Source: Bacteroidales bacterium (GTDB lineage Bacteria > Bacteroidota > Bacteroidia > Bacteroidales > UBA10428). Taken from it: a stretch of 64,000 bases of DNA. How positions within the stretch are numbered: the stretch's first letter is position 1; each line of letters begins with the position of its first letter. The notes beneath the pieces were generated by a model. It saw nothing but the letters and a program-made list of their open reading frames with translations. It did not search any database and was not told where the DNA came from. Of the stretch, positions 44,901-52,245 are shown piece by piece. The position numbers and the translations under genes were made by a program. The DNA is taken from positions 62,001 through 126,000 of the forward strand of contig DATGXG010000027.1 of NCBI GenBank assembly GCA_035299085.1, read 5' to 3'.

Positions 44901-46685
44901 ATCCAGCAGAAGTATGACTCCAGTATCCGTACCAAGCAAACGTGCCGTATTGAAAGTGATGGAATCCAACACATCCTTCAAATGCAGAGGTGCCGTTATA
45001 ACCTGGCCAATTTTATTGAGTGCGGCAAGCTGATGATTGGCCAGGCTTAGTTCGGCAGTCCGTTGTCCTACTTTTATCTCAAGTTCATCATGTGCCTGTT
45101 TAACGGCCTTTTCAGCTTCTTTTCTTGCAGAAATATCGATGAATGTGACGATAACCTGGATTATTTTATTCTGCCTGTTAAATACAGGATCGGCATTTAC
45201 AAGGACCCATACCACATCGTTATTCTTTTGCCGATTGATACCTGCCACCGCATTTCTGAGAGCTTTTCCCGATGAAATTACCTGGCAAACCGGGTATTCA
45301 GCCGGAGGCATTACGGTTCCGTTTTCCCTGATGAAATCCCAGCTTAAGTCATGGATGGTTTTATCAAGCATCTGCTCGTGAGAGAGTCCAAGTAGTTCAT
45401 CGGCCATTGAATTCGATATTTCAATCGATGTATCTCCCCTGTGGACTATAACGCCAGCTGTAATTTTCTCAACAAGTGTCCTGTATTTTATCTCGCTTTC
45501 TCTGAGTATTTCTTCCGCTCTGACCCTGCTTGAAATATCGCTGGCAATGGTTGATGCTCCCATAATGGTGCCGTTCAAATCATACATCGGTGAAATAGTG
45601 AGTGAAACGTCAATTCTTTGCCCGTCTTTCCTGGTTCTCACGGTTGTATAATGATCAATATGTTCGCCCTTTTTTATCCTGGATAACAGGTTAGGAATTT
45701 CCTCTTTTATCTCAGCCGGCATAAGGATTTCGATTGATTTGCCTATAATCTCGTCTTCCCTGTATCCATATATTTCCTCAGCACCTTTGTTCCAACTGGT
45801 TATAATACCGTCCAGGGTTTTACTGAATATGGCATCATCTGATGATTCCACTATGGCAGCCAGTTGCCTTATCCTTTGTTCCGATTTCCTCCTGGCGGTT
45901 ATATCTCTTGTAACAGTAAGTATACCCGTAGCTTTCAATGAAAGATCACGAATAAATGAAAAAACGATTTCGACCCAGATTGTTGATCCGTCTTTACAGT
46001 TCTCTTCAAGAATTAACTCAGATGTGCGTTTCGGATCAGCCCCTGGTTCCGCTTCAAGATCTATCTGTTCCTTATACAGCTTCCTGATCTGAACCAGTGA
46101 AGAAGGAGTAAAGATTTCATCAACAGTTTGTTTTAGCGCCTCTTCAACTGTATAACCACGGAGATTGAAAACAGACGGACTGATATAAATAAGATTCAGA
46201 TTCAGATCAAGAACTGTGATTGTATCTACAGTGTTTTCTGTTATAATCCTGTAGCGTTCTTCGCTCTCTCGCAGGGCCGTTTCCGAATCATGTTGTTTTG
46301 TCAGATCCTGGGCAATGACAATAACACCAGATATTTCACCGGATTTTGATAAAACCGGACTGTGAGATATCCTGAAATACCGCCGATCAAGATTTTTTTC
46401 GCCTGAAAACGATTCAACTGAGAAACATTCACCGCTTAATGCCCTGTCGATGTTAGATTTTGCAGTAAACCAATCAGCAGGCGACATGATTTGTGAAAGG
46501 AGATAACCAATCTGTGGCTCTTTCGCGTATAACTTTTGCATTATAGCGACATGTTTCTTATTGAAACCGGTATACCTGTAATCCCTGTCAATTGAAAAGA
46601 AAATGGAATCGGTGTTGGCAACCATATATGAAAGCGAAGTAAACAGATCAATTTCAGTATGAAATGAATTATTGTTCTTTTTCAT
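41973..46685 (-). CDS. Multi-PAS/GAF hybrid sensor histidine kinase (1570 aa)
   Basis: A very large cytosolic kinase with no membrane segment. Domains in order: PAS (15-135), PAS (145-265), PAS (272-390), PAS (398-520), coiled coil, GAF (552-712), coiled coil, PAS (755-877), GAF (897-1055), PAS (1067-1185), HisKA with phosphodonor His1212 in TMNHELRTPLNHIIG, ATPase with NLFKNAVKFTHSG and GGVGIGLAISLKIAEVM, and a receiver with Asp1503 in LILMDLNMPVMDG and Lys in ISKPVD. Two AxExR-type coiled linkers (ELEIKVGQRTAELS and ELELKVSQRTAELF) precede the GAF and fifth PAS. The output target is not obvious, as no partner receiver gene is adjacent. The last 500 residues are a paralogue of the kinase at 55864-57936. 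Confidence 0.95.
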   Translation of the reverse strand: MKKNNNSFHTEIDLFTSLSYMVANTDSIFFSIDRDYRYTGFNKKHVAIMQKLYAKEPQIGYLLSQIMSPADWFTAKSNIDRALSGECFSVESFSGEKNLDRRYFRISHSPVLSKSGEISGVIVIAQDLTKQHDSETALRESEERYRIITENTVDTITVLDLNLNLIYISPSVFNLRGYTVEEALKQTVDEIFTPSSLVQIRKLYKEQIDLEAEPGADPKRTSELILEENCKDGSTIWVEIVFSFIRDLSLKATGILTVTRDITARRKSEQRIRQLAAIVESSDDAIFSKTLDGIITSWNKGAEEIYGYREDEIIGKSIEILMPAEIKEEIPNLLSRIKKGEHIDHYTTVRTRKDGQRIDVSLTISPMYDLNGTIMGASTIASDISSRVRAEEILRESEIKYRTLVEKITAGVIVHRGDTSIEISNSMADELLGLSHEQMLDKTIHDLSWDFIRENGTVMPPAEYPVCQVISSGKALRNAVAGINRQKNNDVVWVLVNADPVFNRQNKIIQVIVTFIDISARKEAEKAVKQAHDELEIKVGQRTAELSLANHQLAALNKIGQVITAPLHLKDVLDSITFNTARLLGTDTGVILLLDEKGEYLTIKGAYGLSDNVVNGTRDRVGESIAGRVVQSGEPIIANDLMHDERFSNPTAGDEGLLACASVPLIIDGRIIGTLDIHSKTNPDAFGPQHLHLMKMLASQAAIAIEKARLFEELNHAREELELKVSQRTAELFSMNEKLQDGISELKRTEQALWESSQMLKLVLNNMPAFVFWKDRNSVYLGCNYLFAENAGLSSTEICGKTDFDLPWKLTEAESYRSDDQFVMKTGVPKLNYEETQLTADGRNTWVRTSKIPLKSPEGEIIGVLGTFEDITEKRRVEHELQQSNELLTQMNRSLRMLSNSNQVLIHTSDENILLSSICRNIVETGGYIHTWVGLTEPGNNNKIHSVIHIGEQIKSESIQIEKETDVNPFQRSMRTKTPVIINDTLNDKEFGSFFTHGKDYGYRSLISLPLINLDEVLGVLVIYSADVDAFNDKEYKILAELSDDLAFGISSSRSRAKKKLAEDSLRLLSKALESAANSIVITDNEARIIWANQAFSYLTGYALDEAIGKSPRELVYSGMQNREYYQKMWKTIQEGQVWYGEIINRRKDGSLYNEFLTITPVRDEKDHISHFIAVKQDITDQKKSADELFLAKEKAEESNRLKSAFLATMNHELRTPLNHIIGFSDLIRSGTMVENVPDYAEIIHRSSLNLLEIIESIFELAVAEQSDIKLRLQTIKCLDLFISNKSILNEILEISGKREQIELIFNADKDLLLQTITTDTNKINQVLVNLFKNAVKFTHSGKIEFGLLTEKEGWLTFYVEDTGIGIPENKHKIIFEFFRQADDTHTREYGGVGIGLAISLKIAEVMNGSLSVESIPGEGSRFNFRIPAMISAVGFSTDQDHDNIIHTPGFHGMKIILAEDDPMSMELVKNYLSGTFVTIIEAKNGKEVIENLDDHVNLILMDLNMPVMDGYMATKAIKLSRPDLPVLALTAYALSSDKTKAHEAGCDSIISKPVDKRILFEEMKKYLAG

Positions 46686-46826
46686 TTTAGAATCTTTATA
46701 AATCAGTAGTTGAAAAAGGAATTACAATATTCGGAGACGGTATAACTATTTCGTTATTACCAGTTAGGATTGGTTGAATAAATGAATAACAAGTATTAAT
46801 TTACAAAAAAAATCTGACTTAGACCC

Positions 46827-46834
46827 TAATTTTG
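46827..46834 (+). promoter_or_regulatory. Candidate -7 box upstream of the REC-PAS kinase gene
   Basis: TAATTTTG matches TAnnTTTG, 60 bp upstream of the start at 46895, within a 209-bp AT-rich gap between divergent kinases. No -33 TTTG is seen. The rest of the gap shows no gene or hairpin. Confidence 0.4.
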
Positions 46835-46894
46835 TGATTATTGTACTTAAACTGTTAAATTTAATGTCCAAATTACTTAATATTTTGCAATAAT

Positions 46895-48328
46895 ATGGAT
46901 TCTGTCCTATATATTGATGATGACCTTGTAAACCTGAAAGTGTTTTATGAATCGTTAAAAGAATACTTTGATATTATTGTTCTGTCATCCACGTCAGAAG
47001 CAGAAGAGGTACTTGAAAACACACCTGTAAAGGTCATTGTTTCCGATCAGTTCATGCCTGATGAAACCGGTATTGATTTTATTAAAAGAATTAACTCCTC
47101 ATACCCTGATATCAAGAAAATCATTCTTACGGCTTATGCCAGCCAGGATAATGCGCTTGAAGCCATAAATGACGCCTGTGTTTATAAATACCTGACTAAA
47201 CCATGGAAACGGGATGCTGTGAAAGAATGGCTGGATATGGCCATTAAGGAATACGATTATGAAACGGAAAAGAAACAGTTATTGTCTGAACTAAAAACGA
47301 AAAATGAACAGTTGCTTGATGCCTATAGAAATCTGGAAATAAGCGAAAAGAAGTTCAGGACAATTTTTGCTCAAAGCAGCGACAGTAGTTTTATACTGGA
47401 TACAAATAAGAATATTATTGAAGTAAATAAAGCATTTCTCAAACTGATAAATTATGAAGGTAATGTATCAGACATCCGGAAAATAAATGAAATTGCCCGT
47501 CAGAATTATTCTGTTATTATCGAAAAAGCGGTTGAAGTTGTCCATGATAAAAACAGTAATCTATCCGATATTACAGTCACTTTGCATTCGGATCAGAGCA
47601 AAACGCTTGAAATTCGCAGTAATGAAATCAACTATAACAATGACATCTATATTCTTGCTGTAATCCATGATATCAGTGAAAGAAGGCAATTTGAAAAAAA
47701 AATTATCGAAACAATAATTACCACACAGGAAGAAGACCGCAGCCGGTATGCCCAGGAATTGCACGACGGATTGGGACCATTATTGTCGACTTTAAAAATG
47801 CACATACAATGGATTGCAAACCCGGATAACACAATTAATAAGGATAAAATCATACAGCATGCCATTCATTCCATCGACAGTGCAATAAATAGCACGAAGG
47901 AAATTGCTAATAATTTAAGTCCTCATGTTTTACAGCGATTCGGCCTCGTTAATGCGGTGAAAAGCCACACAGACCATCTGAAAGGAACATCATCTGTAGT
48001 TTACGAAATATCCTCTAACCTTCGGGAATGTCTTGACATCAACCTGGAACTGATCCTTTACCGGATAATCCTGGAGTGTATAAATAATTCACTCAAACAT
48101 GCAATACCAAAAAAAATTGTTGTTAGATTTATAAAACAAATTCAGTTGTTAACCATTGAAATCATTGATGATGGAAAAGGTTTTGACGTAAATCGCATAT
48201 TCCTGAAATCAAAAGGAATGGGTTTATTTAATATCAAAAACAGGATAAGACATATCGGTGGTGAACTAACCATAAATTCGGAAGAAAATAAAGGAACTCA
48301 TATCTCAATCAACATCCCATTAACTTAA
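46895..48328 (+). CDS. Response regulator-histidine kinase with REC, PAS and HisKA_3 domains
   Basis: A 477-residue soluble protein: an N-terminal receiver (acidic pocket IDDD, phosphoacceptor Asp51 in IVSDQFMPDETG, Lys in YLTKPW), a helical linker, a PAS domain (about 150-265: KFRTIFAQSSDSSFILD), then a NarX/DesK-type HisKA_3 domain with the phosphorylated His in RYAQELHDGLGPLLSTL and a C-terminal HATPase (GMGLFNIKNRIRHIGGEL). Such kinases pair with LuxR-type regulators; one follows by 11 bp, in the same orientation. The receiver in front suggests that another kinase feeds into it. Confidence 0.93.
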   Translation: MDSVLYIDDDLVNLKVFYESLKEYFDIIVLSSTSEAEEVLENTPVKVIVSDQFMPDETGIDFIKRINSSYPDIKKIILTAYASQDNALEAINDACVYKYLTKPWKRDAVKEWLDMAIKEYDYETEKKQLLSELKTKNEQLLDAYRNLEISEKKFRTIFAQSSDSSFILDTNKNIIEVNKAFLKLINYEGNVSDIRKINEIARQNYSVIIEKAVEVVHDKNSNLSDITVTLHSDQSKTLEIRSNEINYNNDIYILAVIHDISERRQFEKKIIETIITTQEEDRSRYAQELHDGLGPLLSTLKMHIQWIANPDNTINKDKIIQHAIHSIDSAINSTKEIANNLSPHVLQRFGLVNAVKSHTDHLKGTSSVVYEISSNLRECLDINLELILYRIILECINNSLKHAIPKKIVVRFIKQIQLLTIEIIDDGKGFDVNRIFLKSKGMGLFNIKNRIRHIGGELTINSEENKGTHISINIPLT

Positions 48329-48339
48329 AAACGAACAAC

Positions 48340-48981
48340 ATGATAAAAGTATTCATTGTCGATGACCATGACATTTTTAGGGATGGAATAAAGCTTCTTC
48401 TCTCAAGCGACAAAACGGCAGAAATAGTTGGTGAAGCGCGTAATGGACAGGAGTTTCTTGATCAAATCAGTTCAGTAAGCACCGATGTTGTACTTATGGA
48501 TATTTCAATGCCCATAATGGATGGCATCGAAGCCACAAGGAAAGTACGCCAGATATACCCGGATATGAAAATCCTTGCCCTTTCGATGTACGGGGAAGAA
48601 AAATACTATTACCAGATGATTCAGAGCGGTGTAAAAGGTTTTATACTCAAATCAGCCGGGATTAGTGAACTGCTCAAGGGCATTAATGAAGTTGCATCCG
48701 GTCACTGTTTCTTTTCCGCAGAACTTGTTGAAAAAGTCATTGCCAGTTTATCGGCTCCCGTCACACATACTTCTGAAAATTCAGACGGACTCACCAAAAG
48801 AGAAATCGAAGTCCTCGCACGAATCGCTTTAGGCGAAACAAATGAAAAAATTGCAGAAAAACTGCATGTCAGCACTACCACTGTAAGAACTCACAGGGCT
48901 AACCTTTTGAATAAAACAGGTTGTGGAAATACCGCCAGCCTGGTAATGTATGCCATAAAGCACAAGTATATCGAAATCTGA
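48340..48981 (+). CDS. LuxR/NarL-family response regulator
   Basis: A 213-residue regulator with a receiver domain (VDDHD pocket, phosphoacceptor Asp54 in VVLMDISMPIMDG, Lys in GFILKSAG) and a C-terminal LuxR helix-turn-helix (about 145-205): LTKREIEVLARIALGE, then NEKIAEKLHVSTTTVRTHR, ANLLNKTGCGN. It is the cognate regulator of the HisKA_3 kinase 11 bp upstream. A hairpin overlapping its stop codon probably ends the two-gene transcript. Confidence 0.95.
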   Translation: MIKVFIVDDHDIFRDGIKLLLSSDKTAEIVGEARNGQEFLDQISSVSTDVVLMDISMPIMDGIEATRKVRQIYPDMKILALSMYGEEKYYYQMIQSGVKGFILKSAGISELLKGINEVASGHCFFSAELVEKVIASLSAPVTHTSENSDGLTKREIEVLARIALGETNEKIAEKLHVSTTTVRTHRANLLNKTGCGNTASLVMYAIKHKYIEI

Positions 48982-49003
48982 AGAAACGATCGCACGTTTC
49001 TTC
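48980..49003 (+). terminator. Hairpin at the end of the LuxR-type regulator gene
   Basis: A 9-bp perfect stem GAAGAAACG / CGTTTCTTC (48980-48988, 48995-49003) with a 6-base loop, overlapping the TGA stop. It is followed by AATTTCC, only weakly T-rich, so it may terminate inefficiently or protect the mRNA 3' end. Confidence 0.5.
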
Positions 49004-49126
49004 AATTTCCTCATCCTTTTGTATGACCTGAAAAATCATACAAACTCACTATGTAAAATCATCACGGGGTTGATCTCCCGGAGAGCCGCCTGAACGTAAA
49101 CTGTTCTGTAGTTTAATTATAAATCT

Positions 49127-51106
49127 ATGGACGCAGATCTAAATAAATTCAGGGATGATTTTATTGATGAAGTAAACGGGTTACTGGATCAGCTTGAAAA
49201 AGATCTTCTGGACCTTGAAAATAGCCCTTCTGACAGGGAACTTATTGAGTCAGCCTTCAGGGTTATGCACACTATCAAGGGCGCAAGCAATATGTTCGGA
49301 TTTCAGGTTATTGGTGATTTTTCCCATAAAATGGAAAGCCTTTATCAGAAGGTGAAAGAGGGAAAGCTGATTTTTAACAAAACCATTTTCGACATTACAT
49401 TCGAATCGGTTGATCATCTCCGGAAACTGCTTAATAATAAGGAATATTATGACGGTTGGGATGATAAACATAAAAACCTGCTTTCGTCAATTAACAGTAT
49501 GGCAAATGATGAAAGTCAACAACATGGTGAAATCCCAAATGCCGTACCTGAAAAGTCCTCAGAGGCATGCTGCAACTGGCATATTCTTTTATGCACATCT
49601 GAAGCCATCATGTTGCAGGGAGTTAAACTTGTCAATATTTTTCGTGAACTGAGTACACTGGGTAAGTGCGAAATCTCCAAGATCGATTGCATGAGCACCT
49701 CTGATTCAGATACCTGGAGCATATTTCTGCAGACAATGGCGACCGAAAAGGATATACGGGAAGTTTTTCTTTTTGTCGAGGAAGACTGTACCATTGTTAA
49801 CCTGAATCAGAGCGGACCTCCAAGATTAAAAATTGCAGATGGCCATCCTGACGGAAGCGATTTGTCAATAGAAGAATTTATTGAGAGCAGCCTGAAAACT
49901 CAAAAGCAGGCAAGTACACCGGATCCGGAAATACAATCGGGAAAATCAGCCACAAGAACCAAGAAGCGTATTTCAGTGGATGCATCTAAACTTGACCAGC
50001 TCATGTTTCTTGTAAGTGAACTAATTACGGTTAATTCGCAGATTAATCTGACTGCAAAGGAGAATAAATTTAATATCCTGGGGCCTCACCTTGAAAAACT
50101 GGATAATCTGTCAAAACAGTTCAGAAACAATGCACTTGAAATAAGACTGGTGCCTCTGGGTGATACCGTTTTAAGATTTCAACGGCTCATACGGGATCTT
50201 TCAAAACAACTCAATAAGCAGATCAATTTTGTCACACACGGAACGAATACAGAACTTGATAAAAATACAATTGATCAGCTTACTGAACCGCTGATGCATC
50301 TGATCAGGAATTGTATCGATCATGGAATTGAATATCCTGATGTCAGACTGTCCAAAGGCAAATCAAGCCAGGGTACGATCACTTTGTCCGCCTATAATTC
50401 AGGAAATTATGTATATATCACCCTCTCCGATGACGGATGCGGCATTGATGTTGAAAAAGTCAGAAATAAAGCTGTTGACCTGGGCCATCTTAAACCAGGC
50501 GACAAACCGGGCAAAAAGGAACTGTTTGATTTCATTTTTATGCCTGGCTTTTCCACCGCACAGAATCTCACTGAAGTTTCGGGCCGGGGTGTAGGTATGG
50601 ATGTGGTGAAAAATAAAATAGCGGATTTGCGGGGAGAAGTATTCATTGATTCTGAGGAAGGCAAAGGAACCACCTTTACACTGAAATTGCAGCAATCTAT
50701 GTCAATTATCGATTCGCTGCTGTTTGAGGTTGGTGAAACGTATTTCACTGTTCCTATTTCTGAAATTGCAATTTGCACACAGACCGAGTCTTCTGAACTC
50801 AGCAGGCAAAAACACACCTCTACCCTAGCGCATAATGATCATTTGATTCCTTTTGTTGATCTGAGATACCTGTTCAACATTTCAGGAGACTATTGTAAAA
50901 ATCTGAAAACAATAATCATTCAAAATACAGAAAGGGAGATCGCTCTAATCTGCGACCGAATCATCGGTGAACACCAGGCTGTTTTAAAACCGCTTGGCAG
51001 AACGCTCAGGAAGCAGGAATACATAACTGCTGCCAGCCAGATGGGCGACGGACAGATTGCCTTTATGATTGATACAAGCGCACTTTTCAAAACTCATAAA
51101 ATTTAA
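49127..51106 (+). CDS. cheA: CheA-type chemosensory histidine kinase
   Basis: A 659-residue CheA. HPt (P1) domain at 1-105 with phosphorylated His48 in RVMHTIKGASNMFGF; a middle region about 145-235 (NWHILLCTSEAIMLQGVKL) in the position of P2; dimerisation domain at about 280-345 (ISVDASKLDQLMFLVSELI); ATPase with HLIRNCIDHGIE, DDGCGID and SGRGVGMDVVKN; and a C-terminal CheW-like P5 domain. No receiver is fused. It phosphorylates a response regulator that is not encoded in the cluster. The gene starts a CheA-CheR-CheW-receptor set. Confidence 0.94.
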   Translation: MDADLNKFRDDFIDEVNGLLDQLEKDLLDLENSPSDRELIESAFRVMHTIKGASNMFGFQVIGDFSHKMESLYQKVKEGKLIFNKTIFDITFESVDHLRKLLNNKEYYDGWDDKHKNLLSSINSMANDESQQHGEIPNAVPEKSSEACCNWHILLCTSEAIMLQGVKLVNIFRELSTLGKCEISKIDCMSTSDSDTWSIFLQTMATEKDIREVFLFVEEDCTIVNLNQSGPPRLKIADGHPDGSDLSIEEFIESSLKTQKQASTPDPEIQSGKSATRTKKRISVDASKLDQLMFLVSELITVNSQINLTAKENKFNILGPHLEKLDNLSKQFRNNALEIRLVPLGDTVLRFQRLIRDLSKQLNKQINFVTHGTNTELDKNTIDQLTEPLMHLIRNCIDHGIEYPDVRLSKGKSSQGTITLSAYNSGNYVYITLSDDGCGIDVEKVRNKAVDLGHLKPGDKPGKKELFDFIFMPGFSTAQNLTEVSGRGVGMDVVKNKIADLRGEVFIDSEEGKGTTFTLKLQQSMSIIDSLLFEVGETYFTVPISEIAICTQTESSELSRQKHTSTLAHNDHLIPFVDLRYLFNISGDYCKNLKTIIIQNTEREIALICDRIIGEHQAVLKPLGRTLRKQEYITAASQMGDGQIAFMIDTSALFKTHKI

Positions 51107-51114
51107 CACCTGCA

Positions 51115-51729
51115 ATGGCTTTTACTTTCTTTTTCAGGGATGAACAAATCCTGACAACTACCGTGAAGCAACTGGTTCCCATGGTAATCGGGCGAAGAAA
51201 TGTGCATATACTCAATGCCGGGTGTGCGATGGGTATGGAAACTTATACGCTTGCCATACTGCTGGCAGAAGCTATGGGAAAATTCGCCCTCCGGAATATT
51301 AAAATTCATGCCGTTGATATTGATGAGGAAAATGTGGATTTTGGAAAGACCGTCAGGGAAGGAATCTATCACCGGGATTTCTTACAACGCATTCCGGTAG
51401 AACTATTTATGAAGTACTTTCAGCCCACACGACAGGAGAATTATTATGCAGTACACCCGGATCTCAGGAGCCTGGTGACCTTTCAAAAGTATGATCTGCT
51501 CTCCTTAAAACCACTCCGGACGGATTACAGTCTTGTCATCTGCAAAAATGTTTTGCTCCACTTCAATTATAACCAACGCATTGAAGTTTTGAATATGTTC
51601 TGGGAACTTATGCTGAAAGATGGCTTGCTGGCTATGGAAAACACACAGCAAATACCGGATGAAATAAAACACAAATTCAGAAAACTGATTGATTACGGCC
51701 AGTTACATCAGAAGATTTCACAAAACTGA
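51115..51729 (+). CDS. cheR: CheR-type chemoreceptor methyltransferase, short form
   Basis: A 204-residue SAM-dependent methyltransferase. The FFFRDEQ start matches the T-x-FFRD motif of CheR, followed by the SAM-binding LNAGCAMGMETYTLA (usual form GCSTGEEPYS), VDIDEENVDFG, a beta subdomain (YYAVHPDLRSLVTFQKYDLL) and CKNVLLHFN. It lacks the usual N-terminal alpha-helical domain of about 70 residues, which in E. coli CheR helps engage the receptor helices. The beta subdomain that binds a receptor C-terminal pentapeptide is kept. It starts 8 bp after cheA. The shortened form may be a true variant rather than a decay product, since the frame is intact. Confidence 0.88.
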   Translation: MAFTFFFRDEQILTTTVKQLVPMVIGRRNVHILNAGCAMGMETYTLAILLAEAMGKFALRNIKIHAVDIDEENVDFGKTVREGIYHRDFLQRIPVELFMKYFQPTRQENYYAVHPDLRSLVTFQKYDLLSLKPLRTDYSLVICKNVLLHFNYNQRIEVLNMFWELMLKDGLLAMENTQQIPDEIKHKFRKLIDYGQLHQKISQN

Positions 51730-51754
51730 TTCAATATCATTAAATCATAAACAA

Positions 51755-52228
51755 ATGAAACGAACCTACCTGTCCTTTATTGTCGGCGATGAATTATACG
51801 CCGTAAATGTTTCAAAAGTACTTGAAGTGCTCGAAAAACAAAGTATTTACAGGGTTCCCAATGCCCCTGTATATATAAAAGGGATTATAAATTTCAGGGG
51901 TGATGTAGTACCTGTCTTTGAAACCCGCGATAAGTTCAATTTGCCCCTGAGGGATGAAAACACCTCTTATGTTATCATAGTGCTTGATTTATCAGGTGAA
52001 AATGAAAAGTTCAGAATAGGCGCTGTGGTCGACAAGGTAAAGGATGTTCTTGAAATAGATGATGACCAGATTAAGGCAGTGCCTGTCATGAGCAAGGAAT
52101 ATAAATCAGAATTTCTGCACGGCATCTGTAAACTTCAGGAAAAGTTTATCCTGCTCCTTGATGTAGAAAAGGTATTCACAGGTGAAGAACTGCAACAATT
52201 ATCAGAAGTCAATTCATTTAAAGAATAA
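51755..52228 (+). CDS. cheW: CheW-type coupling protein
   Basis: The ATG at 51755 ([17 protein letters not shown]) gives 157 residues; the frame is open from 51689 but overlaps cheR. It has the two-barrel CheW fold: [25 protein letters not shown] in two halves, [32 protein letters not shown] and [10 protein letters not shown]. The Arg-and-GxI N-FRG pattern is typical for contacts with CheA P5 and receptors. It couples the receptor at 52246 to CheA. Confidence 0.94.
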   Translation: MKRTYLSFIVGDELYAVNVSKVLEVLEKQSIYRVPNAPVYIKGIINFRGDVVPVFETRDKFNLPLRDENTSYVIIVLDLSGENEKFRIGAVVDKVKDVLEIDDDQIKAVPVMSKEYKSEFLHGICKLQEKFILLLDVEKVFTGEELQQLSEVNSFKE

Positions 52229-52245
52229 TATTAAAAACGCCAATC

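Noticed and set aside
51115..51729. CheR as a decayed pseudogene
   Set aside because: The frame is intact, SAM-binding and beta-subdomain motifs are retained, and it is tightly packed between cheA and cheW; only the N-terminal domain is missing.
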